Positions 1 to 10,474 of a DNA stretch of 64,000 nt are shown one piece after another; position 1 is the stretch's first letter; every line of letters starts with the position of its first letter. Below the pieces are notes generated by a model. That model was not told the origin of the DNA and searched no databases. It saw nothing but the letters and a program-made list of their open reading frames with translations. Origin of the DNA: Amphibalanus amphitrite (lineage: Eukaryota > Arthropoda > Thecostraca > Balanomorpha > Balanidae); the NCBI RefSeq assembly GCF_019059575.1, contig NW_024882200.1:310001-374000 (forward strand), written 5' to 3'. Both the position numbers and the translations under genes were made by a program.

Positions 1-878
1 TATTATAAATTTCTATAAATTTTGTGGTTTAGATGAGTTTTTTTTTAAAGAAATTGACGTTGAAATGCTTCTGTTAAAATTGTCGCTGGAATATTAAATA
101 GAGTCGATGAAAATACTTTGTTTATGATTATTCTATGTTTGCTCTTAATGCGTCATTCCGTAAGACACTTTAGCAACCCATTTTTATCCATGCAAACTTC
201 TTTGTGTGAAACAAACGAAAAATATCATTGTTACAGTAGGTATGTACTTCTTATAATCTAGCACAAACATGTTACCACCAGGCATTGAAAAATGTCCCGT
301 AGATCCAAGATTTTCATAGAATAATGGCCTCAGAGCATAAATCGATCAGTTAGCCCAGAACTGGGTCTATGTTTGGTTTCCATATTTATGTTGGAATGGA
401 AATTGTGATCCCTTATTTCTGAGAGTTATGATAATAAGCCATTTTTATGTACTTTAACTTGGACAGTAAGAACTAGGCTAATTATTTACGCTTGTACGTA
501 CATGTAGGTGAAGAGTAAATAAATTCCTTAAAAGCATAATCAATATCTCCTATGAAATATTTCTGTATTATGTAAGTACAAGGTCTCTGCTAAAACTGCC
601 AAATATGGTTTTGTCACTTCAAACTTCAATCGTTTGATGCTTCGTTGCTTCGGCGATCCCGAAACATTTTGTAAGCTAAGGATTAATAAGTGAAATGTTT
701 GTTTGATTTGTGTTTATAGCGTCAAATGCAGAGAAGCCACCATAAACGAAAATTTAAGGCCTAATCGCTGCTATCAAGTGAAATGAGTGTACACTACATA
801 ATATCATATATATACATGGTTTTAAACAACTCTCATGCAAATTAAAGAAAGTGAAAAGCAAATTAAACTTTATGAGAC
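1..878. other. AT-rich intergenic sequence, nothing recognised
   Basis: Low-GC sequence with no long open frame, no recognisable exon and no clear repeat. It ends at the TTAA that flanks the first miniature transposon. Confidence 0.5.
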
Positions 879-882
879 TTAA

Positions 883-1582
883 CCCTCGCCCATGTAGGGG
901 GGGGGGTTGGTGCAACCCCCCCCTGAGGTTTTTCTTAGCTACACGCCGAACCGTTTCAGATAGCCTGCTCAAATTTTCAGTACCCCATGGGGCATCCTTT
1001 GCGCAACTTTTGGTATTTTTTGTCAAGGTCATGTCAGGTCACGGAGTTATGACGTCATAAGGGGAACAACCTCCGGCCAGATTTACGCTAAATTGGAGAT
1101 TGCTTCACATTGGTATAAATGCCGACTGACCTGACACACTGATGGATTGTTTAGAATCACAATTGGCTGATTTGACATTGGCACAATGTCCGTTGACAGG
1201 AATGACCTTGCAGACTTCCGATGCTCCCAACGCATCATTTTTAGAGCTATGACATCAAAATACACACCAAACGATAGAGAATTGATCAAGGATCACGATA
1301 GTGAAGGTTTCAAGTCGACATCTCTTACCGTTTTGCCGCAATCGGCCCGGAAATCTGAAAAAGTTAGATTTTTCCGAAAATTTGACCTTTGACCGGTCAT
1401 AAGTAGGTCAAATGTTGACCTAGGACAAAAAATATATCACCAATCGCGAGATCTCGTTGAGAGCAATCCGTTGGTCTTTTCCGCTAAGCTCTACGACGCT
1501 CCGTTTGCAAACGCCAGGGGGGGGGTCGCACCAACCCCCCCTGCATGGGCGAAGGTGGCAAAACACCGTTTACGGGCGAGGG
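883..1582. mobile_element. TTAA-flanked MITE, type 1 (piggyBac-like)
   Basis: A 700-bp non-coding element between two TTAA sites (879-882 and 1583-1586). The ends are inverted: CCCTCGCCC on the left and GGGCGAGGG on the right. Just inside each end is a hairpin made of a G-run, a short palindromic core (GTTGGTGCAAC on the left, GTCGCACCAAC on the right) and a C-run. Between right hairpin and right tip the address CATGGGCG is repeated. TTAA targets and CCC-starting tips are known for piggyBac elements; the assignment is inference because no transposase is present. Its right TTAA is shared with the next element, so one inserted against the other. Confidence 0.75.
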
Positions 1583-1586
1583 TTAA

Positions 1587-2506
1587 CCCGGCAGTTGCTG
1601 GGGTATTTCGCCACCCACCGTTTGCTGGGGGGGGGGGGGGCGTTAAACGCCCCCAGCCGATAACTCGAGAACCAATAGGCGCAGCGAAACGCACGAGGCG
1701 GCAAACGAAAGAACGCGACGAGACGCTTCAGATGAGTACTTTAAAGTTGAATTTTGAGGTCACAGGTCAGGTCAAGGTCAGGTCAAACACCTGAAATCGG
1801 GCTTTCAGTAGCATGGACTTCAGGACTTCGCAATGGGCGCCTCTCGTCATAAACTCTGTCAAAACGGTGCACAATCCATCATATAAGGCCTACAAGAGTG
1901 TCAGCTCCATGCAGGGGTCAGTCAAGCATAGGTCAGGGTCAAGGTCAGGTCAACCGGGCAGGCACACATCCCCGAAAATAAAAACTGATATTCGCAGCCT
2001 GTGACACATGTTTTATGGGTAATTTGGGGCGTAGAACACGATGGTGACATTTATTTTATCATATGTGTACGTGTTTGGCTAAAAAAGTTCAATTTAAGAA
2101 ATTCATGTATCATGGTCGTGAAGTAGTCACGAGAAATTGCCAAGATTCAGTTCAAGATTTTGGAAAATGCGGAACTATAATCAATAATCGAAGATAGCCA
2201 TTTGATTTTCATGGTATTGGCAGTCTAATGGCGTTTACGGCATGTCTATATGTCTATTTTGTGATTTTATATGATTTTTTGAACATATGCCATTTTTGGT
2301 CGAAAACTCAGAAATCATGACGTCACTAAAACCTCGATATCTCAAAAAATTTTCGACCGATTTTTTTTAAACTTTGACACAATAAACTTCAATCAATTCC
2401 CTACAGGTACCCAAAATTTGGCGCGCCTGCGGCGCGCCGTTTTTATGCTATGGCCCGGCGAAAAAAGTGGGGGCGGTTAACGCCCCCCCCCCCAGCAACT
2501 CGCGGG
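1587..2506. mobile_element. TTAA-flanked MITE, type 2, 920 bp (copy 1)
   Basis: Bounded by TTAA at 1583-1586 and 2507-2510, with related tips CCCGGCAGTTGCTGGG (left) and the inverse of CCCGCGAGTTGCTGGG (right). G-run/C-run hairpins surround CGTTAAACG and CGGTTAACG cores. The interior carries clustered AGGTCA motifs around 1755-1795 and 1915-1955. A nearly identical copy lies inverted at 57528-58447, also 920 bp. A 63-codon open frame is shared by both copies but resembles no protein I know, so I treat the element as non-coding. Confidence 0.8.
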
Positions 2507-2679
2507 TTAATTTAATATGCTCTAATATGTCGTAAAATTATGTATGTAGTCAGGATTGCATTTTAGTCAGAACTGGATGCATGCAGGTACCATAGAAACG
2601 ATCTCGAAGTTGGTATTGATTTGGATTATGCTTAGGTATGCATCTCCATCCGCTCCTAAAACAAACATTCTGTGCAATA

Positions 2680-4020
2680 GGGTAGGGTGGGGTAATTTGA
2701 ACATGTGGGGCAATTTGAACATAGTGTGAATAACACAAAATTACGGAAAATCCATAAGTGGCATGACAATAAGACCAATGAGAGAAATTATCGTAACTAA
2801 AAGGGCTATCATATGAACGGGGTTTAAAGTTTCAGGGAATGAAGATGTTGACGCACAGTGTAAAAAATCAATTTCGCAAGGATAAACGCCTAACAACACG
2901 TCATTGCAACTTCATTGCAGCGCAAAATCTTGCATTGCTAGCGCCTAATACGCAACGGCTTTTGTTGTACAATGACCTAATCAGTGCCTTCAATCCAAGA
3001 AATTTGCTTTGGAACCCTGTTTTTAAAAAATTGCAAAATAACTTTTAGCGTGGGGTAATTTGAACATAGTGTGAGAATTTCAATGAAGACAGGGATAGCT
3101 CCGAAAAAACAACGCTCCCAGTTTTTTTTTGCCAATATTTTTTACCCAAAGCAGTAGCAGATAAGTGATGCCAGTTTTAGAAAATTTACGTCTAATATCC
3201 GTCTAATGTCTGGCATTTTCGTTGATTTTCCGTCCAAAAATGTTAAAGTCAACTATTTGTCCAAATATGTCCGAAAATTATGCAGCTATCAACACTCAAA
3301 ACCGTCATTTATATTGCTTATCATGTAATTTTACCAGCCGAAAAGTGTTCATTATATTGAGAGCTTAACAAGCTTTCCATTCGCCAATCAATGCTACGCA
3401 CGATTACTTGATAAAAATGCTTAAGTGTGGCAGGCCATCGTCCAACGTTGTCCAGACTTCTATACCTTTGTGCAATCAATTCTGAATTGGACATTATAAA
3501 GAATCGGAACTCCGAATGTCCAGGTTCCGATTGACACCACTATAACAGATGAAGTAAGGTTTGGTAGAGTTTTATCGAACGGAGATGATAGACGTTCTGT
3601 TAATTGAAGAGAGGCGAATTCTGTCAACTGACCGGTGTGCAGCGTGCAGATATTGATACTCTGCAACTCTTATTTTTGTTGTTGTGTTGATTTTTCAAGT
3701 GATGGTAATTTTAGAATTGCTCTGCCTATTTGTGTATCGGTCAAACAACACCGGTGCTGGCGAGACTATCTTTTTCATGGCAGGTAAAGACAGTATGTTC
3801 AAATTACCCCACGGTGGGGCAATTTGAACACACCGTGACTTGGTGGAGAAGTGATGCTATGCTATTCAAGGTATGCTCGGCTCGTCCAAAAATGAGGCTT
3901 GCATGGTGAAAGCAAGTGACACATGCGCTACTGAAACAGTTTTTCTTCATGCAGGGTTGAGCTGGAATTTGGTACAACGGAGAAGACGTAAAAATATGTT
4001 CAAATTACCCCACACTACCC
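2680..4020. mobile_element. TA-flanked DNA transposon relic (mariner/pogo-like ends)
   Basis: The ends read GGGTAGGGTGGGGTAATTTG on the left and the inverse of GGGTAGTGTGGGGTAATTTG on the right, each next to a TA dinucleotide (2678-2679, 4021-4022). The GGGGTAATTTGAACAT motif recurs inside at about 2700, 3051 and 3797-3830 in both orientations, forming subterminal repeats. I see no transposase-like frame, so this is probably a non-autonomous or decayed element. Superfamily is inferred from the TA target only. Confidence 0.6.
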
Positions 4021-4022
4021 TA

Positions 4023-4962
4023 TGTTACACAAAATTTTTAAACGCTTTTACTGGGAAACGCTTGTCATAAACTGCACCGCAGGGCATAATGAAAGGGAGC
4101 GAAAACAAAAGGAGAACTTTTTTTGGGAAAATTCCTAGGCCACCACCCCACAGCATCTCAAGTCACTTTTCTTGATTCGCCAGTGACTTTCTGCACCTAA
4201 AGCTACCGATGAACTTCGGTAGGTGATTTCGTCAGATAAGGCCTTCTTAGCCAGCGAGTGGGGTGCCTTGGTACGACACTGGCACTGGCACATCTTGTAA
4301 ACAGATCTCTTTGTACCGGCACACCCATCAGCACTCATCACTTCGGGTGCAACGTGCCGGTACAGTTTAAACGTCACAGCGCATGGCCATGTGGTCGGTA
4401 CTGGGCAACGGGTATGTTAACATTCGCTATAGTACTACGGGTCAGATACCTAATGTAGTCGAGCGTTTACTTTCGAGCATGTACCATCTTAGTTATTCTT
4501 GGATAAACACTTCATCCAATCACTATAAATAGCTGTACAGTACACGTCCAAGTGCTGTCGAATGTAAGCTATGATCTCTTGACAAGGGTCAGATAAACAT
4601 CAAGCCAGACTGAACATGGCCGAGGTCGAATGCAGTATAACCTGGATGGGTACGGCGAATGGCATGTGATCCCTTGTGATCCATGTACGATTTTACTAAC
4701 ATGCTTTGCCAAGTTCAAGTGGCTCGGAGAGTCTGAAAGATGGGGAAATCGAGGTAATATGACGGCAACAATGCGATGAGATCACGCTATCGCGTAGCTT
4801 AGCTTGTGCATTGTGTTATACTTCTTATGGCCATTGCTTTCTTAATTGCAGGTTCCAGTAGAATATCCGGAGGATAAATAAATTCATTTGCAATATCCGC
4901 GTTGCTGTGGTCTGCAGCATCTGCTTCGTTTCGTCCTGTATTTTCTGTACAACTGATATACC
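4023..4962. other. Upstream region of GNAT paralogue A
   Basis: No coding exon recognised. The last ~120 bases resemble the region upstream of paralogue B (around 25600-25711), so a shared promoter/5' UTR is likely. The transcription start cannot be placed by eye. Confidence 0.4.
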
Positions 4963-6856
4963 ATGGAGAACGGTAAGTGACGGGGGATATTCTAAACAAA
5001 AACCAAATAATACCCATAAACGTCGGCGCATAGACCTCTGTACACGGTGTACAGAGGTCTATGGTCGGCGTTATTACCAGTTTTTTATCCATAGGGCAAT
5101 TTTTGATAAAATATGTTTACCAATAAAAAGGCGTCCGTCGCAATGTTAGTGCTTCATGGTAGGTAACTGAATGTTTTCACAAGTTCATATCTGATGAGGC
5201 TATCGAGTGCCGTTCAAATCTTGCCAGGCCTGTAGGACTGCTCTAGACCCTGCAATTTGGACCCTGCTCACCGTTGAGGAAAAGGGTTTTGACACTCTAC
5301 GAACTCAAAAACCAAAAGTTGGCTAATTATACAAATGCAAACGGCGTACGATAGCCTCATCATCTATTTATATAATTGGGAAGAAACACATGATTACGTG
5401 TGAAGGCACGCGCGGGCGGCATCTGTGCTACTTGTTGGCTGGCCACTGACCACTGGCCACTGACCAGTGACCACTGACCACTGATCACTGGCCACCGACC
5501 ATTGACCACTGACCACTGCCTACTGATAACTGACCAGTGACCAGTGCCTACTGACCAGTGACCACTGACCACTGACCAGTCCCCGTTGACGACCGATCAG
5601 GTTTGCACGGCGTCTGAGACTGACGTTTCGAGTTCACAGGCGGAGACAGCACAGCGAAGATTAAGTATTGTTCTCTCGGGGACGCCCCGCTGAAAGAAAT
5701 CGAAGACTTGCTGACACATGGGTTTGCGAAGGATGCAAGCTTGTGAGTGCTTCACTTTTATACTACTTACATCGTGTAGATTACAAGCATGAGCAGTAAT
5801 CGCCACGCAATTTGAGAATGTGTATCGCTCTTGAATGTGCAATACAATGCAATACAATACATGCATCAATGTTAGCCTCTGTTGTGATGCAAGACGATAA
5901 TTTCAAAGCATAATTTTGGTTATGCTTTTCTTCAAATATGTTGCTCACACCATTAATCGATTCAGTATGTTTTGAGAATTATTATTTTTTTATATATACT
6001 TGCCGGTGTATAGTACCTTTTACATATACCCTTAATTGTCAGTCTAATACCAGCCGACCCCGTTGCGTGTTGCCAGTCTGGTGCTGTGTCGGAACTGCGA
6101 GGGCGGCCAGCCGGAGGACCATCGTCCCTGGGTGAAGGCGGTCATCAGCACACACGACTGGAGAGTCTCGCGAGTGGCGGTGGACGCCGCTACAGGCGCG
6201 GTGGCCGGCGTCTGCCTCTGTGACATATTCACAGCTGACCGCCCGACCCGGTCTCTCGAACCCCTGATGCAATGCGACACCGAGGCGTGCCGCCTCCTTA
6301 CTAATTACCTTCACCAGATAGAGGGCGATTACGATGTGCTAAAAGCTCTGGCAGTGGACAAGGCTCTCTATTTGAGCATGGTGGCCGTGGACGAGAGGTA
6401 AGTAGCGTGTGAGGCTGTATTTCGAGCTCGTTACCTGTCTGTAGAGTCTAGAGTCTCTAAAGTATTTTGTTACTATGTTAGACATTGCACTACGACGCAT
6501 TGCTTGGGTATGTGTATTTGCCGCATATTTATAGTTTTGGAGTTTAAATGTTATGACTCACTCACGCGACATATGTGCTTTTCTGAGAGATCTTACTGTA
6601 AACTTTCAGGTATCGCCGTCAGGGCATATCACTTGAACTCAGACGTCAGTGCCTTGAGCTGGGTCGTCAGCAGGGCTGCCAAGCTGTTGTCGACGTCGCT
6701 ATCTCACCGTTCACACGCAAGGCTCTCACCAAGCTCGGCTTTGAGCGGGTGAAGTTCGTGCCATTCACCCAGTCGGTGCTCGCTGGAGTTGAGAAGGTCG
6801 ACCTGTCGGGCTGTGGACCCGACGATGGAGCCGCTCTGATGGTTCGCCGGCTATAA
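4963..6856 (+). CDS. GNAT acetyltransferase, arylalkylamine N-acetyltransferase-like (paralogue A)
   Basis: Four coding exons with GT..AG junctions: 4963-4972, 5640-5742, 6077-6397 and 6610-6856 (681 nt, 226 residues). Exon 1 is only 10 nt (ATGGAGAACG before GTAAGT). The start is fixed by the same tiny exon in paralogues B and C. The C-terminal exon has the acetyl-CoA-binding motif of the GNAT fold (RYRRQGISLEL, form R-x-x-G-x), then a typical beta strand and a GFERVKF segment. Length and layout match arthropod arylalkylamine N-acetyltransferases, cytosolic enzymes that acetylate dopamine, serotonin and similar amines in cuticle and amine metabolism. The last motif residue is S rather than the usual G or A. 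Substrate cannot be told from sequence. No break seen. Exon lengths are identical in all three paralogues. Confidence 0.85.
5031..5061. repeat. Perfect 31-bp palindrome in intron 1 of GNAT A
   Basis: Fifteen bases (TAGACCTCTGTACAC) are followed by one base and then their exact inverse. It could form a tight stem on either strand. I saw no similar palindrome in intron 1 of paralogue B. Confidence 0.85.
5440..5585 (+). repeat. ACTGACC minisatellite in intron 1 of GNAT A
   Basis: Irregular tandem array built on (CC)ACTGACC with variants (ACTGGCC, AGTGACC). It ends about 55 bases before the exon 2 acceptor. The same array, shorter, lies at the same place in paralogue B (26345-26440), so it predates the duplication. 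Confidence 0.85.
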
Positions 6857-6879
6857 AAGTGACTTCAGGGGAGCTTAAA

Positions 6880-7348
6880 GGCCGCCCCACACTGGACCTC
6901 GCATGCGGGTTGCGAGTTTTTATGTTTTTGGGTTTCTTTAAAATTGATAAGTGACCTGCGGAAGTTTTAACTGCGGGTTTACGTCGCAGTTAAGTACAAT
7001 CTAAGCTGAGTGACCCACACTACCATCTAACAAGCGAGTCTGCATGTTTTTAGCTTGCGATCCACCTTGAATCGCATTCCAAAAGTTGATTTTGAGTCAA
7101 CTTTCGATTTTCCTCGCTGCGAGGTCTGCGAGTTCTGCAAGGTTTGCGGGCTTTTTCTTTGGAGTCGAATTTTGGTTCGTTGCGCTGGTATTGCGACTAC
7201 ATGTAATGTTCTGAAGGTGTACCGGCTTCACTGCATTCATGGAGTTACCTAAGGGAACGGTCTAATCACTCTATGAATTAGTATTATGTCCGCAAACTCA
7301 AAACCCGCAAACTCGCAACCCGCATGCGAGGTCCAGTGTGGGGCGGCC
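6880..7348. mobile_element. MITE just downstream of GNAT A
   Basis: About 470 bp with nearly perfect inverted ends of ~40 bp starting GGCCGCCCCACACTGGACC. The same place downstream of paralogue B (about 28030) has no such insert, so the element arrived after the duplication. The flanks are A/T bases (TTAAA and TTTAG), so the exact target duplication is unclear. It lies about 25 bases past the stop codon of gene A and would be in its 3' UTR. Confidence 0.75.
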
Positions 7349-8584
7349 TTTAGAGATCATCTGGAGTGAGATACATACATATTACATATAGATGCCTCTC
7401 GGGTCTAGCTTATCTTATTAGTTAATCGTAGCTGAATGAATGTATTTTAGCTTTAAATGTATGTACTGGATGCTGCCACATACTGTATTTGCGAGTTGAG
7501 GAAATGTGAAACTGAGTTTTGATGGGGCTCAAGAAAACGCGCGTCGATGTTTCGATTGTTGCTTTTTTCGCTTTCACAATTTGTAATTTTGCTAATGAGA
7601 GCTACTGAGCTAGGCTTTGATGACTGTATTTTATGCTGATGTTGCAGCTCGATTGGATGAGACGAGAGATAGGCTGGAGCTTTCTAAGATCTAAGACCTT
7701 CATTTCAATTAATTTCAGCTACAATAAAAGGCCCTATAAGGATGCCGTTTGTGATGTGGATGGCAATGCAGAAATCGAGCTCTGTGCTGCAGACCAGTTA
7801 GCTATACCCATCGAGCTAGCAGTCCTCGTTTGTGTTTTAACGAGCAAAGCCTGTTTTTGAAATTGTCTTTTAAATAAAGATGCATTCAGAAATGCCGGGA
7901 AAATTACATAAGCATGTGCTTCTAAGAAGTCATATAGTTAGTGAAGGAAGTGTGCTTATGTGCTGAACGGGTCAAAGTTAAGTGACTTCTAACTCATTTG
8001 GGGCCTCATATCCTATCCGCTCAAACAGGACGTTGATTAAACGAGCAGACTGTATCACATGCGAATATGTATTTGAATAAAATCATATCAAGTGAATACC
8101 ACCTCCACAAGCAATAAACGTCTCCGCAATATGAGTCCTAAAATGACTTCAGGTTTGATGTCGAAATTGACAACAACTGTGACAGAAAACCTTACAAGGA
8201 AAACCTTACAAGGGAACGCTGGCTAGAATCACCGGAGCATATGCGTCATCTGAAGTTTTATCAGAATTCTCCGATATGTATTGGTGCGGACCAATATCCG
8301 ATGAGAACTGGCCACCTGACTACGTGGCGATCCGGATACGGGCGGTGGATATTATATCGAACGCCAAGTGCGGCCGCTTAGTTCCGTAGTAGACCGTGTG
8401 ACAGGCTGAAGAAGGTGGGCTCGAGGAACCCCTTTTGGATCACCGAGGTCTTCACTAATCCAATGTGAGTACACCGATACTGTAAACGACTTATGTCTCG
8501 TTACCAAGCGAAAATATCGTAAGAAACAAACTTTCTGCTAAAACCACGCGACGGTATTCTTATAAGTGCCGTATGGAATGTTAT
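7349..8584. other. 3' flank of GNAT A
   Basis: Homologous in patches to the sequence after paralogue B (28020-28480, then 30660-30990 beyond the LINE insert). It contains AATAAA candidates at 7873, near 8077 and near 8113. No further exon recognised. Confidence 0.5.
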
Positions 8585-9560
8585 CCCGCGCACCGACGGG
8601 GGGGGCGGATATCCGCCCCCCCTGAGGTTTTTCGCGAATCGAAATTTGGTATGACTATAACCTCATCAATTTTACACATGGTGTGCAAGTTTGAACCTCC
8701 TACCTTTAAAGGTCAGGTCACCAGGTCACTTTGAATGACCCAACCTCAAGTCACTTTTTTGCAACTTTGTCACCATGCCAGAGCTACAGTAGATTTCGGA
8801 GGCCTTTGAAAGTCGCAGGATATTATTAGGTCATTAGTAGCTACAATTTGTATATCTCGGAATTTTGATATCGGTGACCTAAGGTCAGGTCAATTTCGCG
8901 ACCTCCCCATTATAAGTCAATGGGGGAAAAATCAACTCCCTGTTTTTACCACTAAAACGGGTCGGAATGGCCCCATATACCATGCATGACTTCATATACG
9001 ATCAACCTTCACTACCTTGAGGTCTGTTTTGCTGTTGGGCAGCTGTGAGGTCATGTGACGTCATCAAAGGTCACCAAAGGTTTTTGGCCAATAACTCCGT
9101 ACAGGAACAAGGTACAGACGCGTGGATGGTCTCATTGTGTTCAGCTCATCAAGACGCATCGAATGATATACATGATGACCTCGAGGTCACGTGACCTGAG
9201 GTCAACCTTTGACCTTGACCTTTCGAGGTCAACATATATATCATTCGATGCGGATTGACGAGAGGATCACGATGATGCCCTCAGTTTGTTCCTATCTTGA
9301 CTAATTCGAAAGTTATTCGAGAAAAACTCTCTCCATATCTAGCGCCGCCATTTTGACTTTTTGGACCCCTGTGACGTCATCTTTGACCTGACCTGAAAAT
9401 GACCTTAGTAAAAATTGTAGATCTTGGCCGTGCGTATCCGATGCCGTTTACCGCTTGTCGCTATCTTGCTTCGTTCTCGAGATCTCAGGGGGGGGGGGGC
9501 GGTCATCCGCCCCCCCCCCCGTCGGTGCGAAGCTGGCGCAGACCCCCGTCGGTGCGCGGG
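8585..9560. mobile_element. G/C-hairpin MITE, type 3, flanked by TTAT
   Basis: A 976-bp element with perfect 16-bp inverted ends (CCCGCGCACCGACGGG) flanked on both sides by TTAT (8581-8584, 9561-9564) instead of TTAA. Hairpins have cores CGGATATCCG (left) and CGGTCATCCG (right). At the right end the address CCGTCGGTGCG occurs twice, separated by a short spacer. The interior has many AGGTCA/TGACCT motifs. No coding capacity seen. Confidence 0.75.
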
Positions 9561-9564
9561 TTAT

Positions 9565-10474
9565 GATTATGTAAGCTGACATTTCTCTGGCTAGTAATTG
9601 TAGCATCGAATCGTTGGTAATACCGAAGTTTGGTGTTTGATACAAACGTCATAATTACCTGTGCCCAGGGACTCATTAGGCATTGAAAACACTTCAGCAG
9701 CTCCTTATGGTCATCACTTGGTTGAGCAAATTACCCTCGAAAATAATTTTAGTAGCCTAATGTCTATTTGGGCTACTTCCTGTAGTCTATTGTCGATTGA
9801 AGACAATTCAAAACATTGAATCTCATTGCGGTGATGAAATCTCTTTACAATGTTATGAAGACAAACCATCAAAACTGATCATTATCATAAAGATGGATAT
9901 TTTGCCGGTTTCGAATGGCCTGGTGAAGAAGCTTGCTTAGAATATGTGGTATTGTCTGTTGTGTTCAAATTGTCTGAGACGTTTTCTTGGGGACTACATT
10001 TTTAGTACCTATCAACAAGGATAAGGTCACTAACGCAAACTCCAAGCACCCCTTTGTTTGAGAAGTAGTTGATGATCCATAAGTTTCATATTTGATTGAC
10101 CGAATCCTCAATATAATCTGAATAAAATGACAAATTAGCAAAATTTGGGTATATTCGATCACAGATCTTTGTCACCCGTTGCATTTCGACTCTCTTAAAT
10201 CCACAAGTTTCCTCTTATTTTTGATGGGACATCTATATATAGGTAAATGCTTAGGGGGGCTGGCGCTGACAATGTTTGGTCTATTTTCGGCGAAACGGCT
10301 AAGAGTTCTATTTTTTAATTAATATTCAGCTGCGCAACGGGCTTGGTGGGCGTCATGAAATATGTGATGTAAGAAATGGGACCGTTGCGGAGTGAGATCG
10401 AGAAGCACCCGCGTTTGTGTTGCTCGCTGTGTTCTCTTTTATCTAGACACTTCTAATAATGCTGCCCATTCCAG
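9565..10474. other. Intergenic sequence upstream of the LPMO gene
   Basis: No exon or repeat recognised. The last part is presumably promoter and 5' UTR of the LPMO; no confident TATA box. Confidence 0.4.

Noticed and set aside
1813-2004. 63-codon frame conserved between the two 920-bp MITEs
   Set aside because: Conservation follows from recent transposition of the whole element; composition reflects the AGGTCA repeats.
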